Positions 43,584 through 50,225 of a DNA stretch of 64,000 nt are shown here, piece after piece (positions within the stretch are counted from its first letter, which is position 1; the number at the start of each line of letters is the position of its first letter). The DNA comes from Oscillospiraceae bacterium (GTDB taxonomy: Bacteria; Bacillota; Clostridia; Oscillospirales; Ruminococcaceae). Below the pieces are notes generated by a model, which searched no databases, was not told where the DNA came from, and was given only the letters and a program-made list of their open reading frames with translations. The position numbers and the translations under genes are program-made. The DNA lies in the NCBI GenBank assembly GCA_017435565.1, contig JAFSEU010000002.1, forward strand, positions 1-64,000. The letters run 5' to 3'.

Positions 43584-45962
43584 ATGCAGTCAAAAAAATC
43601 AATGCTTGCACGCATAACTGCTTTGACACTTGGTTTTTCCTTGCTATCCGGTGCTGCGTTTACATCAGGTATTGTAACTAATGCTGACAGCACAGGAACG
43701 TCGGAGGTTAAGGAAGATTTTGAAATTGACCGCAACTGGGCGAGACTCTTGCAACATTCAATCTATTTTTATGACGCAAATATGTGCGGCTGTGGAGTGA
43801 CGGAGAATAATCTGTATACATGGAGAAATGATTGTCATACATATGATTCTCAGGTACCGCTTGATACCACACACACAAACCTTACACAGGATATGATTGA
43901 TCAGTACGCTGATGTTTTTGACCCCGACGGTGATGGTTGCGTTGACGTTAATGGCGGCTTCCATGATGCCGGCGACCATGTTAAGTTCGGATTACCCGAA
44001 GCCTACGCGGCATCTACACTTGCCTGGGGCTATTATGAATTCCGTGATTCTTATGCACAAACAGGTCAGGATGAACATATCGAAACAATTTGCCGTTATT
44101 TTTCTGATTATTTTATGAGAAGCACTTTCAGAGATGAGAACGGTGATGTAATTTCGTTCTGCTATCAGGTCGGCGACGGTGATATCGACCATGCATACTG
44201 GCAGGCACCAGAAAATGATACTATGGACAGACCTGCTTTCTTCTCACGTCCCGATAATCCTTCAACCGATAATGTTTCAAATTCAGCTGCGTCACTTGCA
44301 ATCAATTATCTCAATTTTAAGGATACTGACCCTGAATATGCCGCTAAATGTCTTGATTATGCAATAGCACTTTATGATTATGCAACATCTTTTGGTGACG
44401 CAAGATCAGCAACATCTTCTGACGAGGGTTCAAAAGGCTATTATACATCTTCAAAATGGGAAGATGACTATTGCTTTGCTGCTTGTTGGCTTTATATTAT
44501 TACTCAGGATCACAAATATCTTGAAGATTGCCTTCCTATTGTAGATTACTATGCAGCTCCCTGCTATGTTTACTGCTGGAATGATATGTGGTGCGGTGTT
44601 TCAATTCTTCTTGGTATAATTTCCGAATCCTACCCTGATCTTGCTTCTGAATATATAGAGGCTACAGGAAAGAGCCCCTATGAAGAAATTGATTTCTGGA
44701 AAAAAACAGCTGAAGCTATAAATACATATATGACCGGAGGAATCGGCACAATCACTCCTGCGGGATATTTCTGGCTTAACACATGGGGAAGTGCACGCTA
44801 TAATACAGCGGCTCAGTTCTGCGCGTTTATATACGACAAATATAATGACGGTATTGATAAGTACAATACATCAAATCCTGCATACACACTCAGCGACTGG
44901 GCAAAAGGACAGATGGAATATCTTATGGGTGAAAACCCTGTAAATACATGCTATGTTGTTGGTTATTGTGATAATTCCGTTAAATATCCTCATCACAGAG
45001 CAGCATCAGGATTAACAAAGTGTGAGGATACTGCTGACCACAAGCACGTTCTTTATGGCGCTCTTGTCGGTGGACCTGACGCTGAAGATAAGCATATTGA
45101 TACAACTGCCGATTGGATTTATAACGAAGTAACTATTGACTATAATGCCGCTTTTGTCGGCGCCGCTGCTGCGATGTATTATTTCTATGGAGACGATTCT
45201 ATGCAAGTAGATGCTGATTTTCCGCCTCCCGATCCCGGTATGGAAGAAACTGATGATACAAATGTTTTCGGCGGTGATGAATACTGGGTATCTGCATTCT
45301 GTGCCGATGAAATTCAGTCAACAGGCGCAGGTGTAAGTAAGCTTACATTCTATGTTTTTGCTAATGCTACAAGTCCAAAAACAGATATTTCTATAAAATA
45401 TTTCTTTGACACATCTGAATTCACTAACGGAACTGATCCAACAACGCTAAAGGCTTCGTGTGTTTATGATCAGGCTGCAACCGAGGACGGAATGCCCGGA
45501 ACACTTACAGGTCCTACAAAATATGATGACGATACATATTATATCGAAGTTTCCTGGCCCGGATATACAATTGCAAATTCTAACAAAAAATATCAGGTTA
45601 TACTTGGCTTATATTACGGCGACACATGGGATACATCAAATGACTGGAGCCACGAAGGAATGCCCGATGTTGGTTCGCAGTATGACAGTATTCAGACCAA
45701 TGCAACCGAATATGCAGTACGTTGTGATAATATTTGCGTTTACAGCAACGGCGCTTTAATCGGCGGTACTGAACCTGATGGTAGCACTGCAGCTAAGGTT
45801 TATTCTGTAAACAGTTATCTCAGACTGATGCAAGGTCTGGATAATTGCAAGGTTTTCCCGGGTCCGAATTTTGCAGGTCAGTACGATCTTAATTCGGACA
45901 ATGAAGCAAACGTTGTTGACGCACTTATTCTTAAGCGCCTTGTAACAGGTATTGATTCGTAA
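43584..45962 (+). CDS. GH9 endoglucanase with CBM3-like module and degenerate dockerin
   Basis: 792 residues. Signal peptide to ~36. GH9 domain ~45-545: GGFHDAGDHVKFGLP with catalytic Asp near 128-131, PHHRAASG and NEVTIDYNAAFVGAAAA (acid Glu). A CBM3-like module spans ~560-720 (SIKYFFDTSEF, YYIEVSWPGYTIANSNKKYQ). The C-terminus looks like a dockerin whose first repeat (KVYSVNSYLRLMQGL) has lost the Asp/Asn calcium ligands, while the second (DLNSDNEANVVDALILKRL) keeps them. It cleaves cellulose; CBM3c-type modules help processivity in GH9 enzymes. Confidence 0.93.
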   Translation: MQSKKSMLARITALTLGFSLLSGAAFTSGIVTNADSTGTSEVKEDFEIDRNWARLLQHSIYFYDANMCGCGVTENNLYTWRNDCHTYDSQVPLDTTHTNLTQDMIDQYADVFDPDGDGCVDVNGGFHDAGDHVKFGLPEAYAASTLAWGYYEFRDSYAQTGQDEHIETICRYFSDYFMRSTFRDENGDVISFCYQVGDGDIDHAYWQAPENDTMDRPAFFSRPDNPSTDNVSNSAASLAINYLNFKDTDPEYAAKCLDYAIALYDYATSFGDARSATSSDEGSKGYYTSSKWEDDYCFAACWLYIITQDHKYLEDCLPIVDYYAAPCYVYCWNDMWCGVSILLGIISESYPDLASEYIEATGKSPYEEIDFWKKTAEAINTYMTGGIGTITPAGYFWLNTWGSARYNTAAQFCAFIYDKYNDGIDKYNTSNPAYTLSDWAKGQMEYLMGENPVNTCYVVGYCDNSVKYPHHRAASGLTKCEDTADHKHVLYGALVGGPDAEDKHIDTTADWIYNEVTIDYNAAFVGAAAAMYYFYGDDSMQVDADFPPPDPGMEETDDTNVFGGDEYWVSAFCADEIQSTGAGVSKLTFYVFANATSPKTDISIKYFFDTSEFTNGTDPTTLKASCVYDQAATEDGMPGTLTGPTKYDDDTYYIEVSWPGYTIANSNKKYQVILGLYYGDTWDTSNDWSHEGMPDVGSQYDSIQTNATEYAVRCDNICVYSNGALIGGTEPDGSTAAKVYSVNSYLRLMQGLDNCKVFPGPNFAGQYDLNSDNEANVVDALILKRLVTGIDS

Positions 45963-45973
45963 ATCCATATTTA

Positions 45974-46007
45974 AAATGGCACTCTTAAAATTTTAAGAGT
46001 GCCATTT
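45974..46007. terminator. bidirectional terminator between GH9 and xer
   Basis: A 17-bp perfect palindromic stem centred on AAAATTTT; it reaches into the xer stop codon. Confidence 0.7.
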
Positions 46008-47001
46008 ATTTGTCGTTTTCATCAGTATTCTCAGTTTTTTTTATATTCGCAAGAGGGGAGTTGTCAATTGCACTGCGCTTTTGTGCCTCACCTACATGCG
46101 TATAAATCTGAGTTGTAGCAACACTTACATGCCCTAAAATTTCTTTTAGAATAAGCGCATCGGCGTCACCGTATTGATACATAAGTGTAGCAGCTGTGTG
46201 ACGGAGTTTATGAGTTGATAAGCCTTTTCCGTCAAGACCTGCTTTTTTCAATGTATCCTCAATAATTTGCTGAACTCTACGCTTACTGATTCGCTTATTC
46301 CTTGAGCTCAAAAACAGCGCATAAGGTTCCTCAGGGGGATTTTCACCGCGTTCAGTTAAATAAGAATCAAGAGCTTCAAGACAGGCGTTGTTCAGATAAA
46401 TTGTGCGACGTTTGTTGCCTTTGCCAAGCAGATGCACGGAGCAATCCTCATAATTTATGTCGTTTTTGTTAATACCAACAAGCTCACTTAAACGCATTCC
46501 GCAATTTAAAAATAATGTTACAATGCAATAATCACGAGCGCCGTCAGCAGCATCTAAAAGTCGCTTGCTCTCACTAAGTGAAAGAAATACGGGCTCGACC
46601 TTATTTACAGGCATTCTGTCGATTTCCTTCAGCGGATTGTTGCTGATGTAATTCTCACGATTAAGAAACGTATAAAGACCGCGTAGTGAGACAATTTTTC
46701 GAGCTCTGGCTGATTTTGAGTTGTTATGATATTCCATTAAATATGACAAAAAATCACGAATATCTTTTACAGTAACATCATCAAGTTGTTGTACGTCAAA
46801 TTCACTTATATCGATATTGTCAATCGAGCTGTTATCAAGATCATTACAAATGAGATATCTAAGAAAAACTCTTATATCCTGAAAATAACCCTCAATTGTT
46901 CTTTCTGCACACATTTTAACTGATCGAAGATATGAAATGTACTCAATAAGAAATTTTGGATTCTCATCACGCGAATACTTAATTCTGCTTGTTTGCTGCA
47001 T
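46006..47001 (-). CDS. Xer-type tyrosine recombinase
   Basis: 331 residues. N-terminal SAM-like core-binding domain (FLIEYISYLRSVKMCAERTI to ~145), then the catalytic domain with Arg in CGMRLSEL, Lys in LLGKGNKRR, HKLRHTAATLM (His-x-x-Arg), LGHVSVATTQ (His) and the nucleophile Tyr in QIYTHV. The tail SAIDNSPLANIKK resembles housekeeping Xer proteins of Clostridia. GAGGTG ribosome binding site. It lies outside the phage boundary repeats and next to a symmetric dif-like site, so it is read as the host recombinase, not the phage integrase. 331 residues is slightly longer than XerC/XerD. Confidence 0.88.
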   Translation of the reverse strand: MQQTSRIKYSRDENPKFLIEYISYLRSVKMCAERTIEGYFQDIRVFLRYLICNDLDNSSIDNIDISEFDVQQLDDVTVKDIRDFLSYLMEYHNNSKSARARKIVSLRGLYTFLNRENYISNNPLKEIDRMPVNKVEPVFLSLSESKRLLDAADGARDYCIVTLFLNCGMRLSELVGINKNDINYEDCSVHLLGKGNKRRTIYLNNACLEALDSYLTERGENPPEEPYALFLSSRNKRISKRRVQQIIEDTLKKAGLDGKGLSTHKLRHTAATLMYQYGDADALILKEILGHVSVATTQIYTHVGEAQKRSAIDNSPLANIKKTENTDENDK

Positions 47002-47022
47002 TATTACACCTCAATATATAAT

Positions 47023-47054
47023 TAATTGCACCAAACTTTACTTTGGTGCAATTA
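47023..47054. other. attL: dif-like recombination site
   Basis: Perfect inverted repeat TAATTGCACCAAA (47023-47035), 6-bp centre CTTTAC (47036-47041), TTTGGTGCAATTA (47042-47054). This 13-6-13 layout is that of a tyrosine recombinase core site. It lies 22 bp upstream of the xer start, as difSL lies beside xerS in streptococci and difH beside xerH. The centre plus right arm is repeated at 53895-53914. Confidence 0.75.
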
Positions 47055-47055
47055 T
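47036..47055 (+). repeat. left copy of the 20-bp att direct repeat
   Basis: Identical over 20 bp to 53895-53914; the match ends abruptly on both sides. Confidence 0.85.
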
Positions 47056-47082
47056 AAAAATGCGACCTTTTAAGTAATTATA

Positions 47083-47337
47083 TCAAACTTGTTTCTTTCC
47101 GTCAAGCAAATCACGCTTTTTTACATCTCTGTCATACAGTCTGAGGATATGCGAAATATCGGCATAAACCTCACAAAACATATTAAAACGTTCATAAGCT
47201 ATGAGAAATTCAACGGCATCTATTGAGTCAGCTCGGCGAAGCTGCAGACTTCTTTGTAAATGTAAGTATTCAGATTCAAGACGACAATGCATATTATATA
47301 AATACGCTTGTAAAAATTCGATTTCAAGTTTAGTCAT
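47083..47337 (-). CDS. Unknown 84-residue phage protein
   Basis: Start at ATG 47337, overlapping the rep stop by 8 bp, with GGTGAA upstream. Soluble and probably all-helical (MTKLEIEFLQAYLYNMHCRL, then VEFLIAYERFNMFCEV), with a basic C-terminus (KKRDLLDGKKQV). The longer frame that begins at 47481 only reads antisense-like through rep and is not used. Coupling to rep suggests a replication accessory role. No family recognised. Confidence 0.6.
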   Translation of the reverse strand: MTKLEIEFLQAYLYNMHCRLESEYLHLQRSLQLRRADSIDAVEFLIAYERFNMFCEVYADISHILRLYDRDVKKRDLLDGKKQV

Positions 47338-47935
47338 ATATTTCACCAGTATTTCTATCAACAGATTTATATTTATTACGTCGGGACTTAATGTAACAAC
47401 CAATAAAATAACTACAGCTATCAGCAAGCAACGGAAACCAATCGTCACGATGATGAACACGAGCAAATAAAACCAAGTCACAATATTCTATAATATCATT
47501 TTCTTCGATATATGTAATCATATCATCAAGCATAGAATATCGCTCAGACATTGAAGGCTTGAGTAAGTCTTGAACATCTGCTCCTCCCCTTCCGACAATT
47601 TCAGAAATATTATATTGTGCCTTTTCAGGGTTGTCCAAATGTGCCATATATCGCACCAGGGAACGAGCACTAATACACTTCTGAGGAATTGTACCACCAA
47701 CAGATTCAGTTATTTTCAATACCTGCTCATAATCTTTTACAGAATCGAATAAAAGCAAAATATGCCAATGTGGTTTTTTAGGTTCGCCTGTAGCGTTGAA
47801 GTCTTTATCGTGCAAGGGACTTATAACATACATCATATGCAAATCATCAAGTATATCAGTCCAATTATCAATACAAGACTCAGGATATAAAATAAATGTC
47901 CAAGAACGAGTACGACCAGCACCACGAGTAGCCAC
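47330..47935 (-). CDS. rep: Rolling-circle replication initiator, Rep_2/RepB (pMV158) type
   Basis: 201 residues; GTG start. HUH endonuclease motifs: SPLHDKD, then KPHWHILLLF (metal His ~56 and ~58) and the nicking-Tyr region SLVRYMAHLDNPEKAQYN (Tyr ~96). This is the arrangement of pMV158 RepB, which is about the same length. It nicks the double-strand origin and drives rolling-circle replication. A matching pMV158-type nick site is present at 53641-53649. Inoviruses more often use pII/phage_X-type initiators, so this is a plasmid-like replication module. Confidence 0.88.
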   Translation of the reverse strand: MATRGAGRTRSWTFILYPESCIDNWTDILDDLHMMYVISPLHDKDFNATGEPKKPHWHILLLFDSVKDYEQVLKITESVGGTIPQKCISARSLVRYMAHLDNPEKAQYNISEIVGRGGADVQDLLKPSMSERYSMLDDMITYIEENDIIEYCDLVLFARVHHRDDWFPLLADSCSYFIGCYIKSRRNKYKSVDRNTGEIYD

Positions 47936-47948
47936 ATTATCACCACGC

Positions 47949-48521
47949 TTAATAAGGAATTTTATGCCTTTCTAGCAAAGGGTCAAGTTTTTTGCGCTCA
48001 AAACTATTAAAATATTTATAATATCGAGGTCTAAAATAAAATTTATAAGAAAACGGTACCCAACCATAACCAGTAATAATCTCATGTGTATCAGAATTAA
48101 TATCAATAATACGTTGAATAGAACGTGTATAACTCCACCAAAGAAACTTACGAACAATATATAATTCTTCAGTATTATTTCGTATTTTTTTATCTACATC
48201 ATCCCAAGCCTGGGTAAAATAGCATATATCAACACCATAGTGACGGTGATTTGAAAAGTAGTATTTTTTCAATGCGTCAAATGATTTAAAATCACGGCTA
48301 TCAGCTTCATTCATTGCTTCATCAATAAGTATTAGACAATTCTCAAAATTATAAACACCTAAATCATCGAAACGAATAGGATATGCGCCCTTTAAATAAA
48401 AATTACAATAAACTTTATCATATGGAGCTCGTCCTAATCTCTTACGCATTGCGTCACAACATTTTTTAGCCATTAATGTAGATTTACCTGAACCAGGCAA
48501 ACCAAAAACACAAGTAATCAT
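47949..48521 (-). CDS. Zot/pI-type phage assembly ATPase
   Basis: 190 residues. Walker A GLPGSGKSTLMAKK at residues 7-20, Walker B region NCLILIDEAMNEA, and SNHRHYGVDICYFTQAWDDV, which matches the Zot domain of inovirus pI/Zot proteins. These ATPases drive extrusion of the filament through the membrane. No membrane span is visible in this protein, unlike M13 pI, so membrane anchoring may come from the small protein at 49070-49201. GAGGTG ribosome binding site. Confidence 0.9.
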   Translation of the reverse strand: MITCVFGLPGSGKSTLMAKKCCDAMRKRLGRAPYDKVYCNFYLKGAYPIRFDDLGVYNFENCLILIDEAMNEADSRDFKSFDALKKYYFSNHRHYGVDICYFTQAWDDVDKKIRNNTEELYIVRKFLWWSYTRSIQRIIDINSDTHEIITGYGWVPFSYKFYFRPRYYKYFNSFERKKLDPLLERHKIPY

Positions 48522-48524
48522 ATT

Positions 48525-49064
48525 TCACCTCAAAAATACACACTTAATTAATGCTAATAAATATAGATGGAATGGATACAACATATATTTTAAATATCTA
48601 AATTTAATAGGAACATTTCTATTTTTAGTAAAAATAGAAATATGATTAAAAACAGATACAAATATACAAAAGATAAAATATGTAAAAAATGAATACTCAC
48701 AAAAAATAAAAGAACATAATAATACTAATAAAGCGATAATCCTATCAAATAAACGATTACTTGATATGTTAATTGAATAATAAATAATACAAGCGTATGA
48801 AAAAAGAATATTTAAAAACGAATAGCCATCGTTATAGAATAAATACAGCCAAGGAACTTCAGAAATTAACGCAAAAACAAGCAAACGCTGAAAATATAAA
48901 GTTCTATTAGAAGATTTCGTAAAACCATACGCAATATATGATGTAAATATTATGTATGAGAGTAAACCAATAAAGCTTAATAAATCAGTATGATAATTAG
49001 ATGTAACATAGAAAAAATGATTAATAATCATTAAAATATAAGCAAACAACTGTAATAGATACAT
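48525..49064 (-). CDS. TraX-family membrane protein
   Basis: 179 residues from ATG 49064 (GGTGAT just upstream). About six membrane spans. Pattern MYLLQLFAYILMIINHFFYV at the start and LKYMLYPFHLYLLALI at the end, the signature ends of the TraX family, whose F-plasmid member N-acetylates pilin. Very AT-rich coding. Within a phage operon between coat-like and Zot genes, a role in modifying the coat protein or host envelope is conceivable. Confidence 0.75.
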   Translation of the reverse strand: MYLLQLFAYILMIINHFFYVTSNYHTDLLSFIGLLSYIIFTSYIAYGFTKSSNRTLYFQRLLVFALISEVPWLYLFYNDGYSFLNILFSYACIIYYSINISSNRLFDRIIALLVLLCSFIFCEYSFFTYFIFCIFVSVFNHISIFTKNRNVPIKFRYLKYMLYPFHLYLLALIKCVFLR

Positions 49065-49069
49065 AGTAA

Positions 49070-49201
49070 TCACCGCAAAATATACATTATAAACTTTATA
49101 AAAAACAACAACATCAATGCACAAAATGAATAAATAAAAGGCTCAAAATCAAGAAGAAAATATATCATTAATTGAAAATAGCTTGTAACAAAATCAACCA
49201 T
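49070..49201 (-). CDS. 43-residue hydrophobic phage protein
   Basis: ATG 49201 after GAGGT; product starts MVDFVTSYFQLMIYFLLDF and ends FIKFIMYILR. One or two membrane segments. It lies 5 bp before the TraX-like start. A minor coat protein or an assembly anchor is plausible by size and place. Confidence 0.6.
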   Translation of the reverse strand: MVDFVTSYFQLMIYFLLDFEPFIYSFCALMLLFFIKFIMYILR

Positions 49202-49221
49202 AACAATACCTCAGTAGTACG

Positions 49222-49244
49222 ATGGGCGCACAGCGTGCGCCCAT
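49222..49244 (-). terminator. hairpin after the coat-like gene
   Basis: ATGGGCGCAC (49222-49231) pairs perfectly with GTGCGCCCAT (49235-49244) around a 3-nt loop. No T run. Its place right after the coat-like gene matches the terminator after gene VIII in M13; it may protect or attenuate the message. Confidence 0.5.
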
Positions 49245-49253
49245 TCTCGTAAA

Positions 49254-49499
49254 CTATCGCCTTGTACCGATGAAAGATTTAGCAAGACGAACTACACCAT
49301 ACATTACAACAAAACCTATAGGAATCAAAAGCATAGGTGTTGATGCAATAGTATCAACAACATCAGATACAAACCCAAGAAGCCAAGTTATAACTGTGCC
49401 GATTGCCTCGAGCCCTGACGAAGATTCTGACATAACACTTGTACTGTTATCAACAAAAAACAATACGGGAATGTTATGCGCAACTGATAAATTAAACAT
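49254..49499 (-). CDS. Candidate major coat protein
   Basis: 81 residues with a strong AAGGAGA ribosome binding site. The middle (VMSESSSGLEAIG) is acidic, followed by a membrane segment (STPMLLIPIGFVVMYGVV) and a basic end (RLAKSFIGTRR). The acidic-hydrophobic-basic order is that of inovirus major coat proteins. A first hydrophobic stretch (IPVLFFV) is too short for a standard signal peptide. Assignment by architecture and position only. Confidence 0.65.
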   Translation of the reverse strand: MFNLSVAHNIPVLFFVDNSTSVMSESSSGLEAIGTVITWLLGFVSDVVDTIASTPMLLIPIGFVVMYGVVRLAKSFIGTRR

Positions 49500-49516
49500 T
49501 GTTGTCTCCTTTCTTC

Positions 49517-49666
49517 CTATTTAAAAATATTATTCAACACTGCAAATACACAGCGAAAGAATAAACCGATGAATAACACAACTAAAAGTATAGCACAGCC
49601 GTATATATACGACTGATTTGATTGTTCAAGCGTAACACCAAACAAATTGCAGATTAAATCAATCAT
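49517..49666 (-). CDS. 49-residue single-span phage protein
   Basis: ATG 49666 after GGAGGTAAAG; starts MIDLICNLFGVTLEQSNQSY, then a hydrophobic span (CAILLVVLFIGLFF) and a short basic end. Its start overlaps the stop of the 24-residue gene (ATGA). Likely minor coat or assembly protein. Confidence 0.65.
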   Translation of the reverse strand: MIDLICNLFGVTLEQSNQSYIYGCAILLVVLFIGLFFRCVFAVLNNIFK

Positions 49667-49737
49667 AAATCTTTACCTCCGAATATACAACGGTAAACTA
49701 TAAGAGCCATTAAAAATCCAAAAGCATACTGTAACAT
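49663..49737 (-). CDS. 24-residue phage membrane peptide
   Basis: ATG 49737 directly after the TAA of the 76-residue gene, with GAGGAG 6 bp upstream; reads MLQYAFGFLMALIVYRC and ends GGKDL. Its stop overlaps the next ATG. The clean ribosome binding site and tiling with both neighbours support translation. Size recalls the 32-33-residue pVII/pIX tip proteins. Confidence 0.6.
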   Translation of the reverse strand: MLQYAFGFLMALIVYRCIFGGKDL

Positions 49738-49968
49738 TTAATTCTCCTCAGGTAATCTTTCAGAAGTAGAATCACCTGCACTATTCTTAGACGGCAAAAC
49801 AAATAGCAAACGAATAACTACATTAATAACAACTAACCCAATAAAAAAATTACCTAAAGACACAGAGTAATCTAAAAAAGTTAAATTGATACTAAATAAA
49901 ATAGACCAAATTCGATTCCACACGCTTATAATTAAATTTAAAACACCATTAAGATTAAATTCAACCAT
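49738..49968 (-). CDS. 76-residue phage membrane protein
   Basis: GGAGC ribosome binding site; overlaps the preceding gene by 8 bp. An amphipathic N-terminus (MVEFNLNGVLNLIISVWNRI), one clear span (FFIGLVVINVVIRLLFVL) and a polar tail. A pVI-like or minor coat role is possible. Confidence 0.6.
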   Translation of the reverse strand: MVEFNLNGVLNLIISVWNRIWSILFSINLTFLDYSVSLGNFFIGLVVINVVIRLLFVLPSKNSAGDSTSERLPEEN

Positions 49969-50221
49969 TATTATTGCTCCTTCCTAAAACAAGAAGAATA
50001 ATAGTAAGTATAAGTGTTATAGGCATTATGATTTGCAAGAACGAGGGCATTAAGGGATATAAAGATATAATGAAACTTACCGATTTAACAATAAATTGCG
50101 TTAAAGCTGCACCTACACCAAGAGAAGATACAATAAAATCACCGATTGTATCAAAAAATGAAGATATTAAATCGAATAAGTCTTCAAGAGTTTCAAAAAT
50201 ACCCGCTTGAAAATTATTCAT
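49961..50221 (-). CDS. 86-residue phage membrane protein
   Basis: ATG 50221 is chosen because GGAAGGTG lies upstream; it starts 4 bp after the adhesin stop. Acidic N-terminal helix (FETLEDLFDLISSFFDTI) and a long hydrophobic C-terminal half (LQIIMPITLILTIILLVLG). In M13 the gene right after the adhesin III is the tip protein VI; this gene has the same place and a similar size. Confidence 0.65.
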   Translation of the reverse strand: MNNFQAGIFETLEDLFDLISSFFDTIGDFIVSSLGVGAALTQFIVKSVSFIISLYPLMPSFLQIIMPITLILTIILLVLGRSNNNG

Positions 50222-50225
50222 ATTA

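Noticed and set aside
46006..47001. Recombinase read as the phage's own integrase
   Set aside because: It lies outside the 20-bp repeats that bound the element, on the side of the intact symmetric site, and resembles housekeeping Xer. No second repeat was seen beyond it. Not fully excluded.
47023..47054. Inverted repeat read as a transcription terminator
   Set aside because: No T run follows on either strand, and its centre and arm are repeated exactly at the other phage end, which a terminator would not explain.
47338..47481. N-terminal extension of the 84-residue phage protein
   Set aside because: The extension only overlaps the end of rep in another frame, while ATG 47337 has a ribosome binding site and a typical short overlap.
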